Source: Methylobrevis pamukkalensis (lineage in GTDB: Bacteria > Pseudomonadota > Alphaproteobacteria > Rhizobiales > Pleomorphomonadaceae). From it: a stretch of DNA of 50,767 nt. The stretch is from positions 1 through 50,767 of the forward strand of contig NZ_MCRJ01000013.1 of NCBI RefSeq assembly GCF_001720135.1, written 5' to 3'. Shown one piece after another: positions 34,220 to 43,818 of the stretch (positions are counted from its first letter, which is position 1; every line of letters starts with the position of its first letter). Below the pieces are notes generated by a model, which searched no databases, was not told where the DNA came from, and saw only the letters and a program-made list of their open reading frames with translations. A program made the translations under genes and the position numbers.

Positions 34220-35206
34220 ATGCTGCGCCAGCTGAAACTCACCCTCTTCGCCGCGACTCTGCTCGCCACCGGCGCCCTCCCGGCGAGCGCCGATCCGGCC
34301 AACACCGTCGCCTTCGTGCCGCAACTGATCGGCATCCCCTATTTCAACGCCATGGAGGAGGGCGGCAAGAAGGCCGCCGCCGACCTCGGCGTGGAGTTCA
34401 TCTACTCCGGCCCGGTCGACACCAACCCGGTCGACCAGCTGCAGATCGTGCAGAACCTGATCGACCAGGGCGTCGGCGCCGTGTCGGTCAGCGTCCTCGA
34501 TGCCTCCACCATCGCCCCGGTGGTCGAGCAGGCCAAGGCCAAGGGCGTCAAGCTGTTCACCTCCGACAGCGACGCGCCGGACTCCGGCCGCGCCGTCTAC
34601 GTCGCGCAGGCGACCGACCAGGGCCTCGGCTATGCGATCATCGACGAGATGGTCGAGCGGGTCGGCGAGGAGGCGACCGTCGCCATCGTCTCCGGCGAGG
34701 CGACCGCCTCCAACCTCAACGCCTGGATCGGCTTCATGCAGGAGCGCGCCAAGGACAAGTATCCGAAGCTGACGCTGCTGGAGCCGCAGTATGCGGGCGG
34801 CGCCGCCGACCGCGCGGCCCAGATCGCCACCGACCTGATGGCCGCCAACCCGGATCTCAAGGGCATCATCGGCGTCGCCTCCACCACCTGCCCCGGCGTC
34901 GGCCAGGCGATCGAGACCGCCGGCAAGATCGGCAGCGTGATCGGCACCGGCTACTGCAGCCCGAACACCGCCCGCTCCTATCTGAAGAGTGGCTCCTTCG
35001 GCTATTCGGTGCTGTGGGACCCGGCCAAGCTCGGCTACCTCACGGTCTGGGCCGGCAAGCAGCTGATCGACGGCAAGCCCTTCGAGGCAAGCGTCCAGCT
35101 GCCGGGCTTCGACAGCCCGACCACCTATGATCCGGCGACCGGCATCCTGCTGCTCGGCGAGCCGGCGGTGTTCACCGCCGACAACGTCGACCAGTTCGAC
35201 TTCTGA
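34220..35206 (+). CDS. Ribose-type periplasmic substrate-binding protein
   Basis: 328 residues. The signal peptide MLRQLKLTLFAATLLATGAL ends near ASA-D25. The Peripla_BP_4 fold follows: VAFVPQLIGIPYFNAMEEGG, YSGPVDTNPVDQLQIVQNLI and VYVAQATDQGLGYAIIDEMV. The PYFNAMxxG and GPxxxxxxxQ patterns resemble autoinducer-2 or rhamnose-binding relatives (LsrB/RhaS type) more than ribose-binding proteins. It delivers the ligand to the two permeases encoded next. The start ATG at 34220 is chosen because it opens a canonical signal peptide; the longer frame from 34148 overlaps the ATPase gene. Confidence 0.9.
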   Translation: MLRQLKLTLFAATLLATGALPASADPANTVAFVPQLIGIPYFNAMEEGGKKAAADLGVEFIYSGPVDTNPVDQLQIVQNLIDQGVGAVSVSVLDASTIAPVVEQAKAKGVKLFTSDSDAPDSGRAVYVAQATDQGLGYAIIDEMVERVGEEATVAIVSGEATASNLNAWIGFMQERAKDKYPKLTLLEPQYAGGAADRAAQIATDLMAANPDLKGIIGVASTTCPGVGQAIETAGKIGSVIGTGYCSPNTARSYLKSGSFGYSVLWDPAKLGYLTVWAGKQLIDGKPFEASVQLPGFDSPTTYDPATGILLLGEPAVFTADNVDQFDF

Positions 35207-35266
35207 CCGCCCGCGCGGCCGTCCCCGCCTCGTCTCCCGAGGTGCCGGACGGCCGCGCGCCGTCTC

Positions 35267-36253
35267 ATGACCCGAAACCGGAGCGCGAAAGCCATGACCC
35301 GCCTCCTCGGCGGCCGGGAAGCGACGCTGGCTGCGGCCTGCCTCGTGGCGGCGCTCGTCTTTGCCGCCGCCTCCCCGGTGTTCCTCACCCCCGGCAACCT
35401 GCTGACCGTCCTGCGCAACAGCACGGAGCTGCTGCTGGCCGCGCTCGGCATGACACTGCTGCTGGCGATGGGCGCGATCGACGTGTCGATCGGCATGGCG
35501 ATGGGCCTGGCCGCCATCGTCGTCGGCCAGCTGCTGATGGCCGGCATCGATCCGGCGCTCGCCGGCATCGCCGGGCCGTTGGCCGGCGCGGCGCTCGGCC
35601 TTGTCGCCGGCGCCGTCGTCGCCTTCGGGAAGATCCCGGCGATCGTCGCGACGCTCGGCCTGCTCGGCGTCTACCGCGCCGGCATCTTCCTCACGCTCGG
35701 CGGCGCCTGGCTGTCCGGCATCCCGACCGGCCTCACCGATCTGGTGGCAACCCCTGTCCTCGGCGTCCCGCCGGCGATCGTGCTGATCGGGCTTGCCTAT
35801 CTCGCCGTGTTCGTGCTGCTGCGACGCACGCCCTTTGGGCCGCATCTGCTTGCCGTCGGCAATTCCGACGAGAAGGCGCGCCTCTCCGGCATCGCCGTGA
35901 CCCGCATCCGGCTGATGACCTTCGTCGTCGCCGGCGCGCTCGCCGGCCTGGCCGCCACCTTCTACATCGCCACCTACCGCAACGTGTCGATGACCATCGG
36001 CGCGACCCTGCCGCTCGAGGCGATCGCCGCCGCCGTGCTCGGCGGCACCAGCATCCTCGGCGGCCGCTGCACCCTCGTCGGCACCGTGCTCGGCGTGATC
36101 CTGATCCGGCTGATGCAGAACGGGCTGCTGCTGGTCGGCGTGCCGTCGCTGTGGCAGCCGGTGGTCACCGGCGCCATGCTGCTGATCGTGCTCGGGCTGG
36201 AAGCCGGCGCTGGCAGCGAGGGGCTTCGCCGCCTCGTGCGGAGGCCGGCATGA
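35267..36253 (+). CDS. Ribose-type ABC transporter permease 1
   Basis: 328 residues, a BPD_transp_2 permease with about nine membrane helices. Family motifs are LLLAMGAIDVSIGMAMGLAA (about 63-82), GNSDEKARLSGIAVTRIRLM (about 201-220) and AAAVLGGTSILGGRCTLVGT (about 257-276). It forms the import channel together with the second permease that follows with an ATGA overlap. The track start at 35267 (MTRNRSAK) is kept; an in-frame ATG at 35294 (MTRLLGG) is an equal candidate, since a GGAG lies upstream of it. Confidence 0.92.
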   Translation: MTRNRSAKAMTRLLGGREATLAAACLVAALVFAAASPVFLTPGNLLTVLRNSTELLLAALGMTLLLAMGAIDVSIGMAMGLAAIVVGQLLMAGIDPALAGIAGPLAGAALGLVAGAVVAFGKIPAIVATLGLLGVYRAGIFLTLGGAWLSGIPTGLTDLVATPVLGVPPAIVLIGLAYLAVFVLLRRTPFGPHLLAVGNSDEKARLSGIAVTRIRLMTFVVAGALAGLAATFYIATYRNVSMTIGATLPLEAIAAAVLGGTSILGGRCTLVGTVLGVILIRLMQNGLLLVGVPSLWQPVVTGAMLLIVLGLEAGAGSEGLRRLVRRPA

Positions 36254-37197
36254 CCGCCAGACTGCGCCAATCGCCGACGCTCGCGATCCTCGCCGGCCTG
36301 TGGGTGCTGCTGGTCGCCGGCATCGCCCTCCTCAGCCCCGGCATCCTCACCGCCTCGACGCTGACGACGATCCTGCAGTTCTCGTCGATCCTCGCGCTGG
36401 TCTCGCTCGGGCAGGCGCTGGTGATTCTGGCCGGCGGCGCCGGCATCGACCTGTCGGTCGGCGGCATCGTCTCGCTCGCCTCGGTGCTGGCGATGATGGC
36501 GGTCTCGGCCGGGCTGCCGGCCACACTGCTGCCACTCGCCTGCCTCGGCATCGGGCTCGCGCTCGGCCTTGGCAACGGGTTGCTGGTAACGCGGCTGCGC
36601 ATTCTGCCGCTGATCGCCACGCTCGCCACCTTCTACGTCTTCTCCGGCAGCGCGGTGGCACTCACCGGGGGCGCGGCACAGTCGGGCGTGCCGGCCGCCT
36701 TCACGCCCTGGGGCCGCGGCGCGCTCGCCGGGATTCCCCTGCCGTTCCTGACCCTCGCCCTGCCGCTGTTCCTGGTCGCCGGCGTGGTGATCTCCGCCAC
36801 CTCCTGGGGTCGCTGGCTGGTGGCGATGGGCGACAACGAACGCTCCGCCCGACTGGTCGGCATTCCGGTCGACCGGGCGCGGTTGATCGTCTACGGCCTC
36901 AGCGGCCTTGCCAGCGGGGCGGCGGCCTTCGTGTCGCTCGCCTGGCTCGGCAGCGCGCGGCCGAACATCGGCCAGAATCTCGAACTCACCTCGCTCACTG
37001 CCGTGCTGCTCGGCGGGGTCAGCATCTTCGGCGGACGCGGCGGGGTGGCCGGCGTGCTGGCCGCCGTGCTGCTGCTCGTCACCCTTCAGACCGCGCTGCT
37101 GCGCCTCAACATCAACACCGTCTGGCAGGTCGGCATCGTCGGGGCGCTGCTCGTCGCCGTCCTCGTCGCCGACGCCCTCACCACTCGCCGGAGATGA
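36250..37197 (+). CDS. Ribose-type ABC transporter permease 2
   Basis: 315 residues, the same family as permease 1 but clearly diverged. Matching motifs are LVILAGGAGIDLSVGGIVSL, GDNERSARLVGIPVDRARL and TAVLLGGVSIFGGRGGVAGV. Two different permeases imply a heterodimeric channel, as in autoinducer-2 importers (LsrC/LsrD). The start ATG at 36250 overlaps the stop of permease 1, and its own stop overlaps the M20 peptidase start (37194-37197), so the three genes are translationally coupled. Confidence 0.92.
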   Translation: MTARLRQSPTLAILAGLWVLLVAGIALLSPGILTASTLTTILQFSSILALVSLGQALVILAGGAGIDLSVGGIVSLASVLAMMAVSAGLPATLLPLACLGIGLALGLGNGLLVTRLRILPLIATLATFYVFSGSAVALTGGAAQSGVPAAFTPWGRGALAGIPLPFLTLALPLFLVAGVVISATSWGRWLVAMGDNERSARLVGIPVDRARLIVYGLSGLASGAAAFVSLAWLGSARPNIGQNLELTSLTAVLLGGVSIFGGRGGVAGVLAAVLLLVTLQTALLRLNINTVWQVGIVGALLVAVLVADALTTRRR

Positions 37198-38515
37198 CCA
37201 TGACCGCCACCGAAGACCGCATTGCCGCCCTCGTCGAGGCCGGCGCGGACCGCATCGTCGCCACGCTCTGCGATCTCGTCAGCTTCCCCTCGATCGTGCT
37301 CAACGACCCGACCAAGGCCGGCCCCGGCGAGCGCGACTGCCAGCTCTATCTCCAGAAGCGGATCGAGGCGCTCGGCTTCACCACCGATCTCTGGGACCCG
37401 GACGGCCCGGCGCTCTATGCCAAGTATGAAGGCCGGCCCGGCGCCAACAAAGGCCGCACCTTCGAGGGGCGACCCAATCTCGGCGGCGTCCTGAAGGGCA
37501 GCGGCGGCGGGCGCTCGATCATGCTCACCGGCCACATCGACGTGGTGCCGCCGGGGGCCGCCGAACACTGGAAGAGCGATCCCTTCGTGCCCGTGGTCGA
37601 GGACGGCTTCGTGCGCGGCCGCGGCACCATCGACATGAAGGGCGGCGTCGCGTCGATGCTGATGGCGGTGGAGTTCCTGAAGGAGGCCGGCGTTCCGCTT
37701 GCCGGCGACATCGTCTTCACCACGGTGGTCGACGAGGAGATCGGCGGCATGGGGTCGCTCGCCATGGTCGACCGCGGCTTCTCGGCCGACGCCGGCATCA
37801 TGACCGAGCCGACCGCCAACCGCATCGCCCCGCTCTGCCACGGGATCCTGTGGGGGCGGATCGTGATCGACGGCATCGGCGGCCACGCCGAGCTGACGCC
37901 CAACGCCTGGTATGGCAGCGGCCCGGTGGATGCGATCCAGCTCTGCCGGCAGATGCTCGACGGGCTCGACATCCTCAACCGGCGCTGGATGTTCGACCCG
38001 AAGAAAAACCATCCGCTGATGGACCTGCCGAACCAGATCATCGTCACCCAGATCAAGGCCGGCGAGCATCCCTCGTCCATGGCCGGCAAGGCCGAGATCA
38101 TCATCGACGTGCAGTATCTGCCGCACGAGAAGGACGAGTTCGGCCTCGGCGGCCACGTCAAGCGCGAGATCGAGGCGCATGTGGCGGCGGTCTGCCAGGC
38201 CGACCCCTATCTCGCCGCGCATCCGGCCCGGGTGGAATGGATTCTCGACGCCGACTGCGCGGAGGTGCCGGCCGACCATCCCTTCGTCGGGGCATTCCAG
38301 GGCGCGGTCACGGCGGCCGGCCTGTCGCCGGTGCTGTCGGGCTTCGGCGCCCACAGCGACATCGGCCTGCCGACCGGGCTCGGCCGCACGCCGACCGTCA
38401 ACTTCGGCCCCGGCGATCCGGCGCAGTCGCACCAGCCCAACGAACAGGTGTCGGTGCGCGATCTGGTCGACTGCACCAAGCGATCGCGATCGCCGTGGCA
38501 CGCTGGTGCGCGTGA
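37194..38515 (+). CDS. M20 (ArgE/DapE-type) metallohydrolase, C-terminal frameshift
   Basis: Restored length 440 residues. It is a zinc-dependent hydrolase with LTGHIDVVPPG (first metal His and Asp), GRGTIDMKGG (bridging Asp) and VVDEEIGGMG (catalytic Glu and metal Glu). TEPTANR and GFGAHSDIGLP follow, with a late SHQPNEQVSV motif; a dimerisation domain sits in the middle. Substrates of this family are N-acyl or N-carbamoyl amino acids and short peptides. The frame breaks after LVDCTK at 38480/38481. Adding one G gives AIAIAVARWCA and a stop at 38513-38515. It is the last gene of the plus operon, coupled to permease 2 by ATGA. Confidence 0.88.
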
Positions 38516-38835
38516 GGGGGTGGTGGGAGATGGTCCGGCGTTTCACGCCGGCACGGTGCCGTACGGCCCACCCCTCTCCCCTGTCCCTCCCCCACAAGGG
38601 GGGAGGGGACGATGAAGGCAAGGGCTTGCGCGACAGCGACTGCGCGCCGAGGCGAAAGGCCGATTGGCAGGTGGTGGTGCGTCTGGCGTGCCTCCCCTTG
38701 TGGGGGTGAGGCCGCAGGCCGAACACCGAGGGGCGCGTGACCCGAGGCCGGGAGGGATGGGGGGGGTGAGCGGCGAATTCGGCGCCGGCAGGCACCCATC
38801 CAGAATTTCCGATCAGGAGATGAAACCGGAACCGC
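38516..38835. repeat. Intergenic repeat with inverted GC-rich arms
   Basis: About 320 bases without a gene. Two related arms in opposite orientation, CCCTCCCCCACAAGGGGGGA (38585-38604) and CCTCCCCTTGTGGGGGTGAG (38691-38710), can fold as separate hairpins or pair with each other. Downstream blocks CCGAGGGGCGCGTGACCCGA and a G-run follow. The CTCCCCTTGTGGGG pattern is characteristic of short dispersed elements (RIME/REP-like) in Rhizobiales intergenic regions. Confidence 0.6.
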
Positions 38836-39072
38836 TCAGTCCAGCCGCTCGGACACCAGCGACAACGTCGCCACGAAGATGTAGCGGTCCGTGTCGTCTC
38901 GAACCTTGACCACGTAGACCCGCTGTCGCCCGTCGGGCAGGTGGTCGGAGGCGATCGGCGACAGGACGCCGATGGCTGCGGTGGAGACATCGCCGAGACT
39001 GGCGAATTCCACACCTTCCTGGTCGCGGATGAGACGCAGGCCGTCATCGATGTCGAAATAGAAGCGGGCCAT
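38836..39072 (-). CDS. DUF6894 family protein
   Basis: 78 residues beginning MARFYFDIDDGLRLIRDQEG and continuing VEFASLGDVSTAAIGVL. The opening MxRFYFDIDDG...DxEGxExxxLxxAxxxA is the hallmark of DUF6894, a small protein family abundant in rhizobia and methylobacteria. There is no signal peptide and no metal-binding motif. The ATG at 39072 places the conserved start at residue 1. The function of the family is unknown. It is separated from the Crp/Fnr gene by 73 bases on the same strand, and might be read from it. Confidence 0.88.
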   Translation of the reverse strand: MARFYFDIDDGLRLIRDQEGVEFASLGDVSTAAIGVLSPIASDHLPDGRQRVYVVKVRDDTDRYIFVATLSLVSERLD

Positions 39073-39145
39073 GGTCGTCTCCGGGGTTGTGCGTTTCGCG
39101 ACCGCCCGGTGCCGCAACGGATCCTGTCCGCCTGTCGCCCTCCGC

Positions 39146-39880
39146 CTAGGCGGCTTCGGGTTCGTTGCGCGGTGGCGCGAGATGCAAGTAGGTCGGATCG
39201 AACTCCGCAAAGGCGTAGAGACGGCCGACGTCGTGGATCTTGACCGTGCGGTTGCGCATGGTGACCAACCCGTCTTCGCGCAACTGCTGCAGCACACGGT
39301 TGGCGTGGACGACCGAGATGCCGAGGGTGTCGGCCAGTTCGTCCTGCGTCACCGGCAGGCGGAAGCTGTCGACGCTGGCGCGGCCCACGGCCTGCAGGCG
39401 GATCAGCAACTCGCAGAAGAGATGCGCCATCTGCTTGTCGGCCGGGCGATGGCCCATGCTGGCGAGCCATTCGCGCAGGGTCGCCTCGTCGACGAGGGTG
39501 GCCCACCAGAAGGCGCGGGTGATGCGCGGCTCGGTCCGGGTGATGTCCTCGATGGTGTCACGATCGATCTCGACCACGGTCGAGGTCACCGCGGTGGCGA
39601 TGGCGTGGTCCATGCGGCCGAGGATCGCCACGTGCAGGTCGCAGAAATCGCCGGGCAGCAGGAAACCGACGATCGACCGGCGCCCGTTCGGCAGCAGCTT
39701 GTAGCGATAGGCCATGCCCTCGAGCACGAGGCGCACCATGCTCGGCGGTTCGCCCTGCTCGATGAGATCGGTGCGCGCCTCGACACGGCGCGCGCGGCGA
39801 CAGATCTCCTCCAGCCGGGCGCGGTCGGCAGTCTCCAGCCGCGCGCCGAATTCAAGTTTCCGGATCAGCGGGTTGTCCAT
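39146..39880 (-). CDS. Crp/Fnr-family transcriptional regulator
   Basis: 244 residues. The cyclic-nucleotide-binding-like domain (about 15-130) contains LIEQGEPPSMVRLVLEGMAY and GFLLPGDFCDLHVAILGRMD. The winged helix-turn-helix (about 170-225) reads VTQDELADTLGISVVHANRV followed by LQQLREDGLVTMRNRTV. The chain lacks an Fnr-type N-terminal cysteine cluster, so it is not an iron-sulfur oxygen sensor. Crp-like proteins of this subgroup are very common in Hyphomicrobiales and mostly uncharacterised. I chose the ATG at 39880 (MDNPLIRK); a longer start at 39898 or 39916 is in frame. A short histidine kinase is encoded upstream on the same strand. Confidence 0.9.
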   Translation of the reverse strand: MDNPLIRKLEFGARLETADRARLEEICRRARRVEARTDLIEQGEPPSMVRLVLEGMAYRYKLLPNGRRSIVGFLLPGDFCDLHVAILGRMDHAIATAVTSTVVEIDRDTIEDITRTEPRITRAFWWATLVDEATLREWLASMGHRPADKQMAHLFCELLIRLQAVGRASVDSFRLPVTQDELADTLGISVVHANRVLQQLREDGLVTMRNRTVKIHDVGRLYAFAEFDPTYLHLAPPRNEPEAA

Positions 39881-40050
39881 CACGCACCACGCCCCCATTG
39901 CGGGCCGCGGCCACACCGGCCGTGGACCTCATCCTCACTCCTAGCACAGGGCTCCCGCGAGGTAACGCCGCCGCGGGCATCTTGGTTCACCCAGCGGGAA
40001 CATGGAACGCGAACCCGGCTCCGCCGCGCCGCTCGCCCCGGCGTGCGGCG

Positions 40051-40686
40051 TCAGAAGGGAAAGTCGATCCGCGCCAGCGTTCCACACGGTGAGGCGGGGC
40101 CGATGTGAAGCCGCGCGCCGATGCCGGCGGCGAGCGAACGCGACAGCGACAGGCCCAGCGATCCCTGTCCGGCCAGCGTCTCGATCGTGCTGTCGGGAGC
40201 AAGGCCGCAGCCGTCGTCCCGCACGGTCAGATGCGCCACCGTGTCGGTGTCGCGCTTGAGGCGCACGTGGATCGTGCCGCTGCGGCCGTCCCTGAACGCA
40301 TGTTCGAAGCAGTTGGTCAGCAGTTCGTTGAGGATCAGCGCGATGTTGATCGCCACGTCGTCGGGCAGCTGCAAGCCCTTGTCGGCATCGACCTCGATGT
40401 TGATGTCCTGATGGGTCCAGACATCGCGCCAGACCGCGCAGGCCTCGTGCAGGTAGCTGTCGAAGGTGGCGCCACCGAGGGACGCCAGGCTCTTCTGGAG
40501 GCGCGCCAGCGACGTGACCGTCTCGACCACCCATTCCAGCCGCTCGCGCGCTTCCTGCCCGCTTGCCGCGCGCAGCTGGGTGCGCACCAGCGCCGCCACG
40601 AGCTGATAGCTGTTGGACAGTCGGTGACGGACCTCTTCGAGCATCAGGTGATGGTCGCGGGCCTCCAGTTCGGGCTGCATCTGCAA
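40051..40686 (-). CDS. Short HisKA_2-type histidine kinase without sensor domain
   Basis: 211 residues containing only the kinase part. The phosphoacceptor helix is HHLMLEEVRHRLSNSYQLVA (residues 12-31). The ATPase domain has LILNELLTNCFEHAF (N-box), RDDGCGLAPD (G1) and GQGSLGLSLSRSLA (G2). There is no PAS, GAF or membrane segment, so signal input must come from another protein. No response-regulator gene lies nearby. It is followed after 170 bases by the Crp/Fnr gene. The two may be linked, but nothing in the sequence proves this. Confidence 0.85.
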   Translation of the reverse strand: MQMQPELEARDHHLMLEEVRHRLSNSYQLVAALVRTQLRAASGQEARERLEWVVETVTSLARLQKSLASLGGATFDSYLHEACAVWRDVWTHQDINIEVDADKGLQLPDDVAINIALILNELLTNCFEHAFRDGRSGTIHVRLKRDTDTVAHLTVRDDGCGLAPDSTIETLAGQGSLGLSLSRSLAAGIGARLHIGPASPCGTLARIDFPF

Positions 40687-40858
40687 GGGGTCCGCCTCCT
40701 TGGGAACGACCGCCAGCCGTGTCGAACTCGACGGGCCCCGGTCCCTCCGACATGCGTAGCGGAGGAGGCCGCACCCTGCTCCAACATAGGTTAAGTTTGC
40801 GGCGGGTTGGCCATTGAGGTGCCCGAACCTGCCGGCTTCTGCATCCGACGGCCCCGTC

Positions 40859-40873
40859 AGGAGACAATCTCCT
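40859..40873 (-). terminator. Inverted repeat after the ugpC-like gene
   Basis: AGGAGA-CAA-TCTCCT is a perfect 6-bp inverted repeat about 30 bases past the stop of the ATPase gene on the minus strand. It is a weak terminator candidate without a clear T-run. Confidence 0.35.
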
Positions 40874-40902
40874 CAAAGTCGCCGCCATTGCCGGCAACGC
40901 GG

Positions 40903-41967
40903 TCACGCTCCGGAAACCGCGGAAATCCGCGCCCCGCTCTGCGGATCGAAGCGCAGGAAGGCGGCCCGGCCGCCGGCCGCCCGCATCGGCGTGCCGGGCT
41001 CCAGCCGGCTGTGGCCCGGCACCCGCACGGAAATCTCCACGGCGGACGATCCGAGCCGGCCCGTGACATAGCTCTCCGCCCCGACCACCTCGACGCCGGA
41101 GACCTCGAGATCCACCACCGCCTCGTCCCCGGACGCGGCGAGACCCTCGACGAGGCGCATGTGCTCGGGGCGGATGCCGAGCGTCGCCTCGGGTGCCCCT
41201 TGCGGAACGAGGCCGGCGGCGACGGCGGCGCCATGGGGGATCACGTTCATGGCCGGCGAGCCGATGAAGGTGGCGACGAACAGGCTGGCCGGGCGCTCGT
41301 AGAGCTCCATCGGCGTGCCCGACTGCTCGATCCGGCCGGCGTTCAGCACCACCAGCACGTCGGCAAGGGTCATCGCCTCGAGCTGGTCGTGGGTGACGTA
41401 GAGGCTGGTGGTGCGCAGCCGGCGCTGCAGGCGACGGATCTCGGCGCGCATCGCGACGCGCAGCTTGGCGTCGAGGTTCGACAGCGGCTCGTCGAACAGG
41501 AAGGCGGCCGGCTCGCGCACGATCGCCCGGCCCATGGCGACCCGCTGCCGCTGGCCGCCGGAGAGCTGGCCCGGGCGGCGGTCGAGCAGGCCGGCGATGT
41601 CGAGGATGCGGGCCGCCTCGTCGACGCGGCGGGCGATCTCCTCCGCAGGTGTGCGGCGGTTGCGCAGGCCGTATTCGAGGTTCCGGCGCACGGTCATGTG
41701 CGGATAGAGCGCGTAGTTCTGGAACACCATGGCAATGTCGCGCTCGGCCGGCTCGAGATCGTTGACGACCCGCCCGCCGATCGAGACGGTGCCGGACGTG
41801 ATCGCCTCCAGCCCGGCCACCATCCGCAGCAGGGTGGACTTGCCGCAGCCGGACGGGCCGACCAGCACGGCGAAGGCGCCGTCGGGGATCGACAGGCTGA
41901 CGCCCTTCACCGCCTCGACATTGCCGGCGTAGACCTTGCGGACATCCTGAAGTTCGATCGCGGCCAC
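40903..41967 (-). CDS. ugpC: Ugp/MalK-type ABC transporter ATP-binding protein
   Basis: 354 residues. The ABC domain has Walker [10 protein letters not shown], signature [14 protein letters not shown], Walker [14 protein letters not shown] and H-loop [16 protein letters not shown]-terminal TOBE/OB domain (about 240-350) includes [12 protein letters not shown]. This is the MalK/UgpC architecture, which powers sugar and glycerol-phosphate importers. It is the last of the four transporter genes on the minus strand, 4 bases after the UgpE-like permease gene. The symbol reflects the family; the true substrate may differ from glycerol-3-phosphate. Confidence 0.9.
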   Translation of the reverse strand: MAAIELQDVRKVYAGNVEAVKGVSLSIPDGAFAVLVGPSGCGKSTLLRMVAGLEAITSGTVSIGGRVVNDLEPAERDIAMVFQNYALYPHMTVRRNLEYGLRNRRTPAEEIARRVDEAARILDIAGLLDRRPGQLSGGQRQRVAMGRAIVREPAAFLFDEPLSNLDAKLRVAMRAEIRRLQRRLRTTSLYVTHDQLEAMTLADVLVVLNAGRIEQSGTPMELYERPASLFVATFIGSPAMNVIPHGAAVAAGLVPQGAPEATLGIRPEHMRLVEGLAASGDEAVVDLEVSGVEVVGAESYVTGRLGSSAVEISVRVPGHSRLEPGTPMRAAGGRAAFLRFDPQSGARISAVSGA

Positions 41968-41971
41968 GGGC

Positions 41972-42820
41972 TCATTTCTCCGATTCGACGAGGCCGCGCA
42001 CGAACCAGCGCTGCATCAGCACCACGATCAGCACCGGCGGGGCGATGGCGAGGATCGCGGTGACCATCACCATGTCCCAGGGCGTGTCCGCGTCGGCAAA
42101 GGACACCATCTTCTTGAGCGCGATGACGATCGTGTTCATCCGGTTGTCGTTGGTGACCAGCAGCGGCCAGAGATACTGGGTCCAGCCGTAGATGAAGAGG
42201 ATGACGAACAGCGCCGCGATGTTGGTCTTCGACAGCGGCAGCAGGATGTCGCGCAGGAAGCGCAGCGGCCCGGCACCGTCGATCCGCGCCGCCTCGACGA
42301 GTTCGGCGGGGATCGTCATGAAGAACTGCCGGAACAGCAGCGTCGCGGTGGCCGAGGCGACCAGCGGCAGGATCAGGCCGGCATAGGTGTCGATCAGGCC
42401 GAGGTCGACCATCACCTTGTAGGTCGGCATGATCCGCACCTCGACGGGCAGCATCAGGGTGATGAAGATCATCCAGAAGCATGCCATGCGGAAGGGAAAG
42501 CGGAAGAAGACGATGGCGAAGGCCGACAGCAGCGAGATGACGATCTTGCCGAGGGCGATGCCGAGCGCCATCACCGTGGAATTGAACAGGAGCGTGCCGA
42601 CGCCGACGCCGCCGATCCGGCTCATGCCGCCGAAGATGGCGTTGCCGTAGTTTTCGGCAAATTCCCCGCCCGGCACCAGCGGCAGCGGCGGGCGCAGGAT
42701 CGTTTCCACGCTCTGGGTGGAGGCAACAAAGGTGTACCAGATCGGAAAGGCGACGATCAGCACGCCGACGATCAGCACCAGATGGGCAAGGGCACGCCCG
42801 GCGGCGTCGCGCTCGATCAT
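41972..42820 (-). CDS. ugpE: Ugp-type ABC transporter permease (UgpE-like)
   Basis: 282 residues with six membrane helices and the coupling loop [20 protein letters not shown] near residues 186-205. The [20 protein letters not shown] and [20 protein letters not shown] stretches strongly match UgpE. It heterodimerises with the UgpA-like permease, encoded 18 bases upstream. The ATG at 42820 lies just after that gene's stop. Confidence 0.92.
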   Translation of the reverse strand: MIERDAAGRALAHLVLIVGVLIVAFPIWYTFVASTQSVETILRPPLPLVPGGEFAENYGNAIFGGMSRIGGVGVGTLLFNSTVMALGIALGKIVISLLSAFAIVFFRFPFRMACFWMIFITLMLPVEVRIMPTYKVMVDLGLIDTYAGLILPLVASATATLLFRQFFMTIPAELVEAARIDGAGPLRFLRDILLPLSKTNIAALFVILFIYGWTQYLWPLLVTNDNRMNTIVIALKKMVSFADADTPWDMVMVTAILAIAPPVLIVVLMQRWFVRGLVESEK

Positions 42821-42838
42821 GGCAGGGTCCCTCGCGGC

Positions 42839-43720
42839 TCAGCCATAGTGCACCCGGCGCTCCACATAGCGGAACTGGACGGCGGTGAGGGCGATCACGA
42901 TGGCCATCAGGATCACCGACTGGGCGGCCGAGCTGCCGAGGTCGAGATTGACGAAACCGTCGGTGTAGACCTTGTAGACCAGCGTCTCCGTCGCCCGGGC
43001 CGGGCCGCCGGCGGTGACCGCGTCGATGATGCCGAAGGTGTCGAAGAAGGCGTAGACCGTGTTGACCACCAGCAGGAAGAAGCTGGTGGGGGCGATCAGC
43101 GGGAAGACGATGGTGCGGAAGCGCTTGCCCGAGCGCGCGCCGTCGATCGCGGCGGCCTCCAGCAGCGAGCGCGGGATCGACTGCAGGGCGGCGACGAAGA
43201 ACAGGAAATTGTAGCTGATCTGCTTCCAGGCGGCGGCGACCACCACCAGCCCCATGGCCTGGTCGCCGTCCAGCAGCGGGTCCCAGGCAAGGCCGGCGTC
43301 GCGCAGCATGTAGGCGAAGGTGCCCATGGCCGGGTTGAACATGAACAGCCACAACAGGCCGGCGACGGCGGGCGCCACCGCATAGGGCCAGATCAGCAGC
43401 GTGCGGTAGAAGGCCTTGCCGGTCAGCACCTTCTCGGCCGCGGTCGCCAGCAGCAGCGCCGTGCCCATGGACAGCACCGAGGTGGAGACGCTGAACACCA
43501 CCGTGGTCCAGGCGGCGTTGAGCCAAGCCGGGTCGGCGAGCACGTTGCTGAAATTCTGCAGGCCGACGAAGGTGGTCTTCAGCCCGAAGGGGTCCTCGCG
43601 CAGCATCGACTGCCACAGCGCCTGGACCGCCGGCCAGTAGAAGAACACCAGCGTGACCGCGATCTGCGGGCTGAGCAGGAGATAGGGCAGCAGCCGGTTG
43701 GGGAAGACGGCTTTCGGCAC
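42839..43720 (-). CDS. ugpA: Ugp-type ABC transporter permease (UgpA-like)
   Basis: 293 residues with six membrane helices. Family landmarks are [20 protein letters not shown] near the N-terminus and the coupling loop [20 protein letters not shown] near residues 190-210. [20 protein letters not shown] also matches UgpA closely. It partners with the UgpE-like permease. The ATG at 43720 lies about 100 bases after the binding-protein gene, with a hairpin in between. Confidence 0.92.
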   Translation of the reverse strand: MPKAVFPNRLLPYLLLSPQIAVTLVFFYWPAVQALWQSMLREDPFGLKTTFVGLQNFSNVLADPAWLNAAWTTVVFSVSTSVLSMGTALLLATAAEKVLTGKAFYRTLLIWPYAVAPAVAGLLWLFMFNPAMGTFAYMLRDAGLAWDPLLDGDQAMGLVVVAAAWKQISYNFLFFVAALQSIPRSLLEAAAIDGARSGKRFRTIVFPLIAPTSFFLLVVNTVYAFFDTFGIIDAVTAGGPARATETLVYKVYTDGFVNLDLGSSAAQSVILMAIVIALTAVQFRYVERRVHYG

Positions 43721-43774
43721 GGCGATGCGCTTTCCTCCTGCCGGTCCCCGCCTCCGGCCACCACAACGGGGAGA

Positions 43775-43797
43775 GCCGCCCGGGCACGCCGGGCGGC
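43775..43797 (-). promoter_or_regulatory. Hairpin between ugpB-like and ugpA-like genes
   Basis: GCCGCCCGG and CCGGGCGGC form a perfect 9-bp stem with a 5-base loop, 22 bases past the binding-protein stop. A hairpin here typically keeps the binding-protein message more abundant than that of the permeases. Confidence 0.55.
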
Positions 43798-43818
43798 GAT
43801 CATCTCAGGGCAAAGCCC

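Noticed and set aside
37086-39506. 806-codon open frame on the minus strand
   Set aside because: It crosses the M20 gene, an intergenic repeat and the DUF6894 gene in the wrong frame; no protein character.
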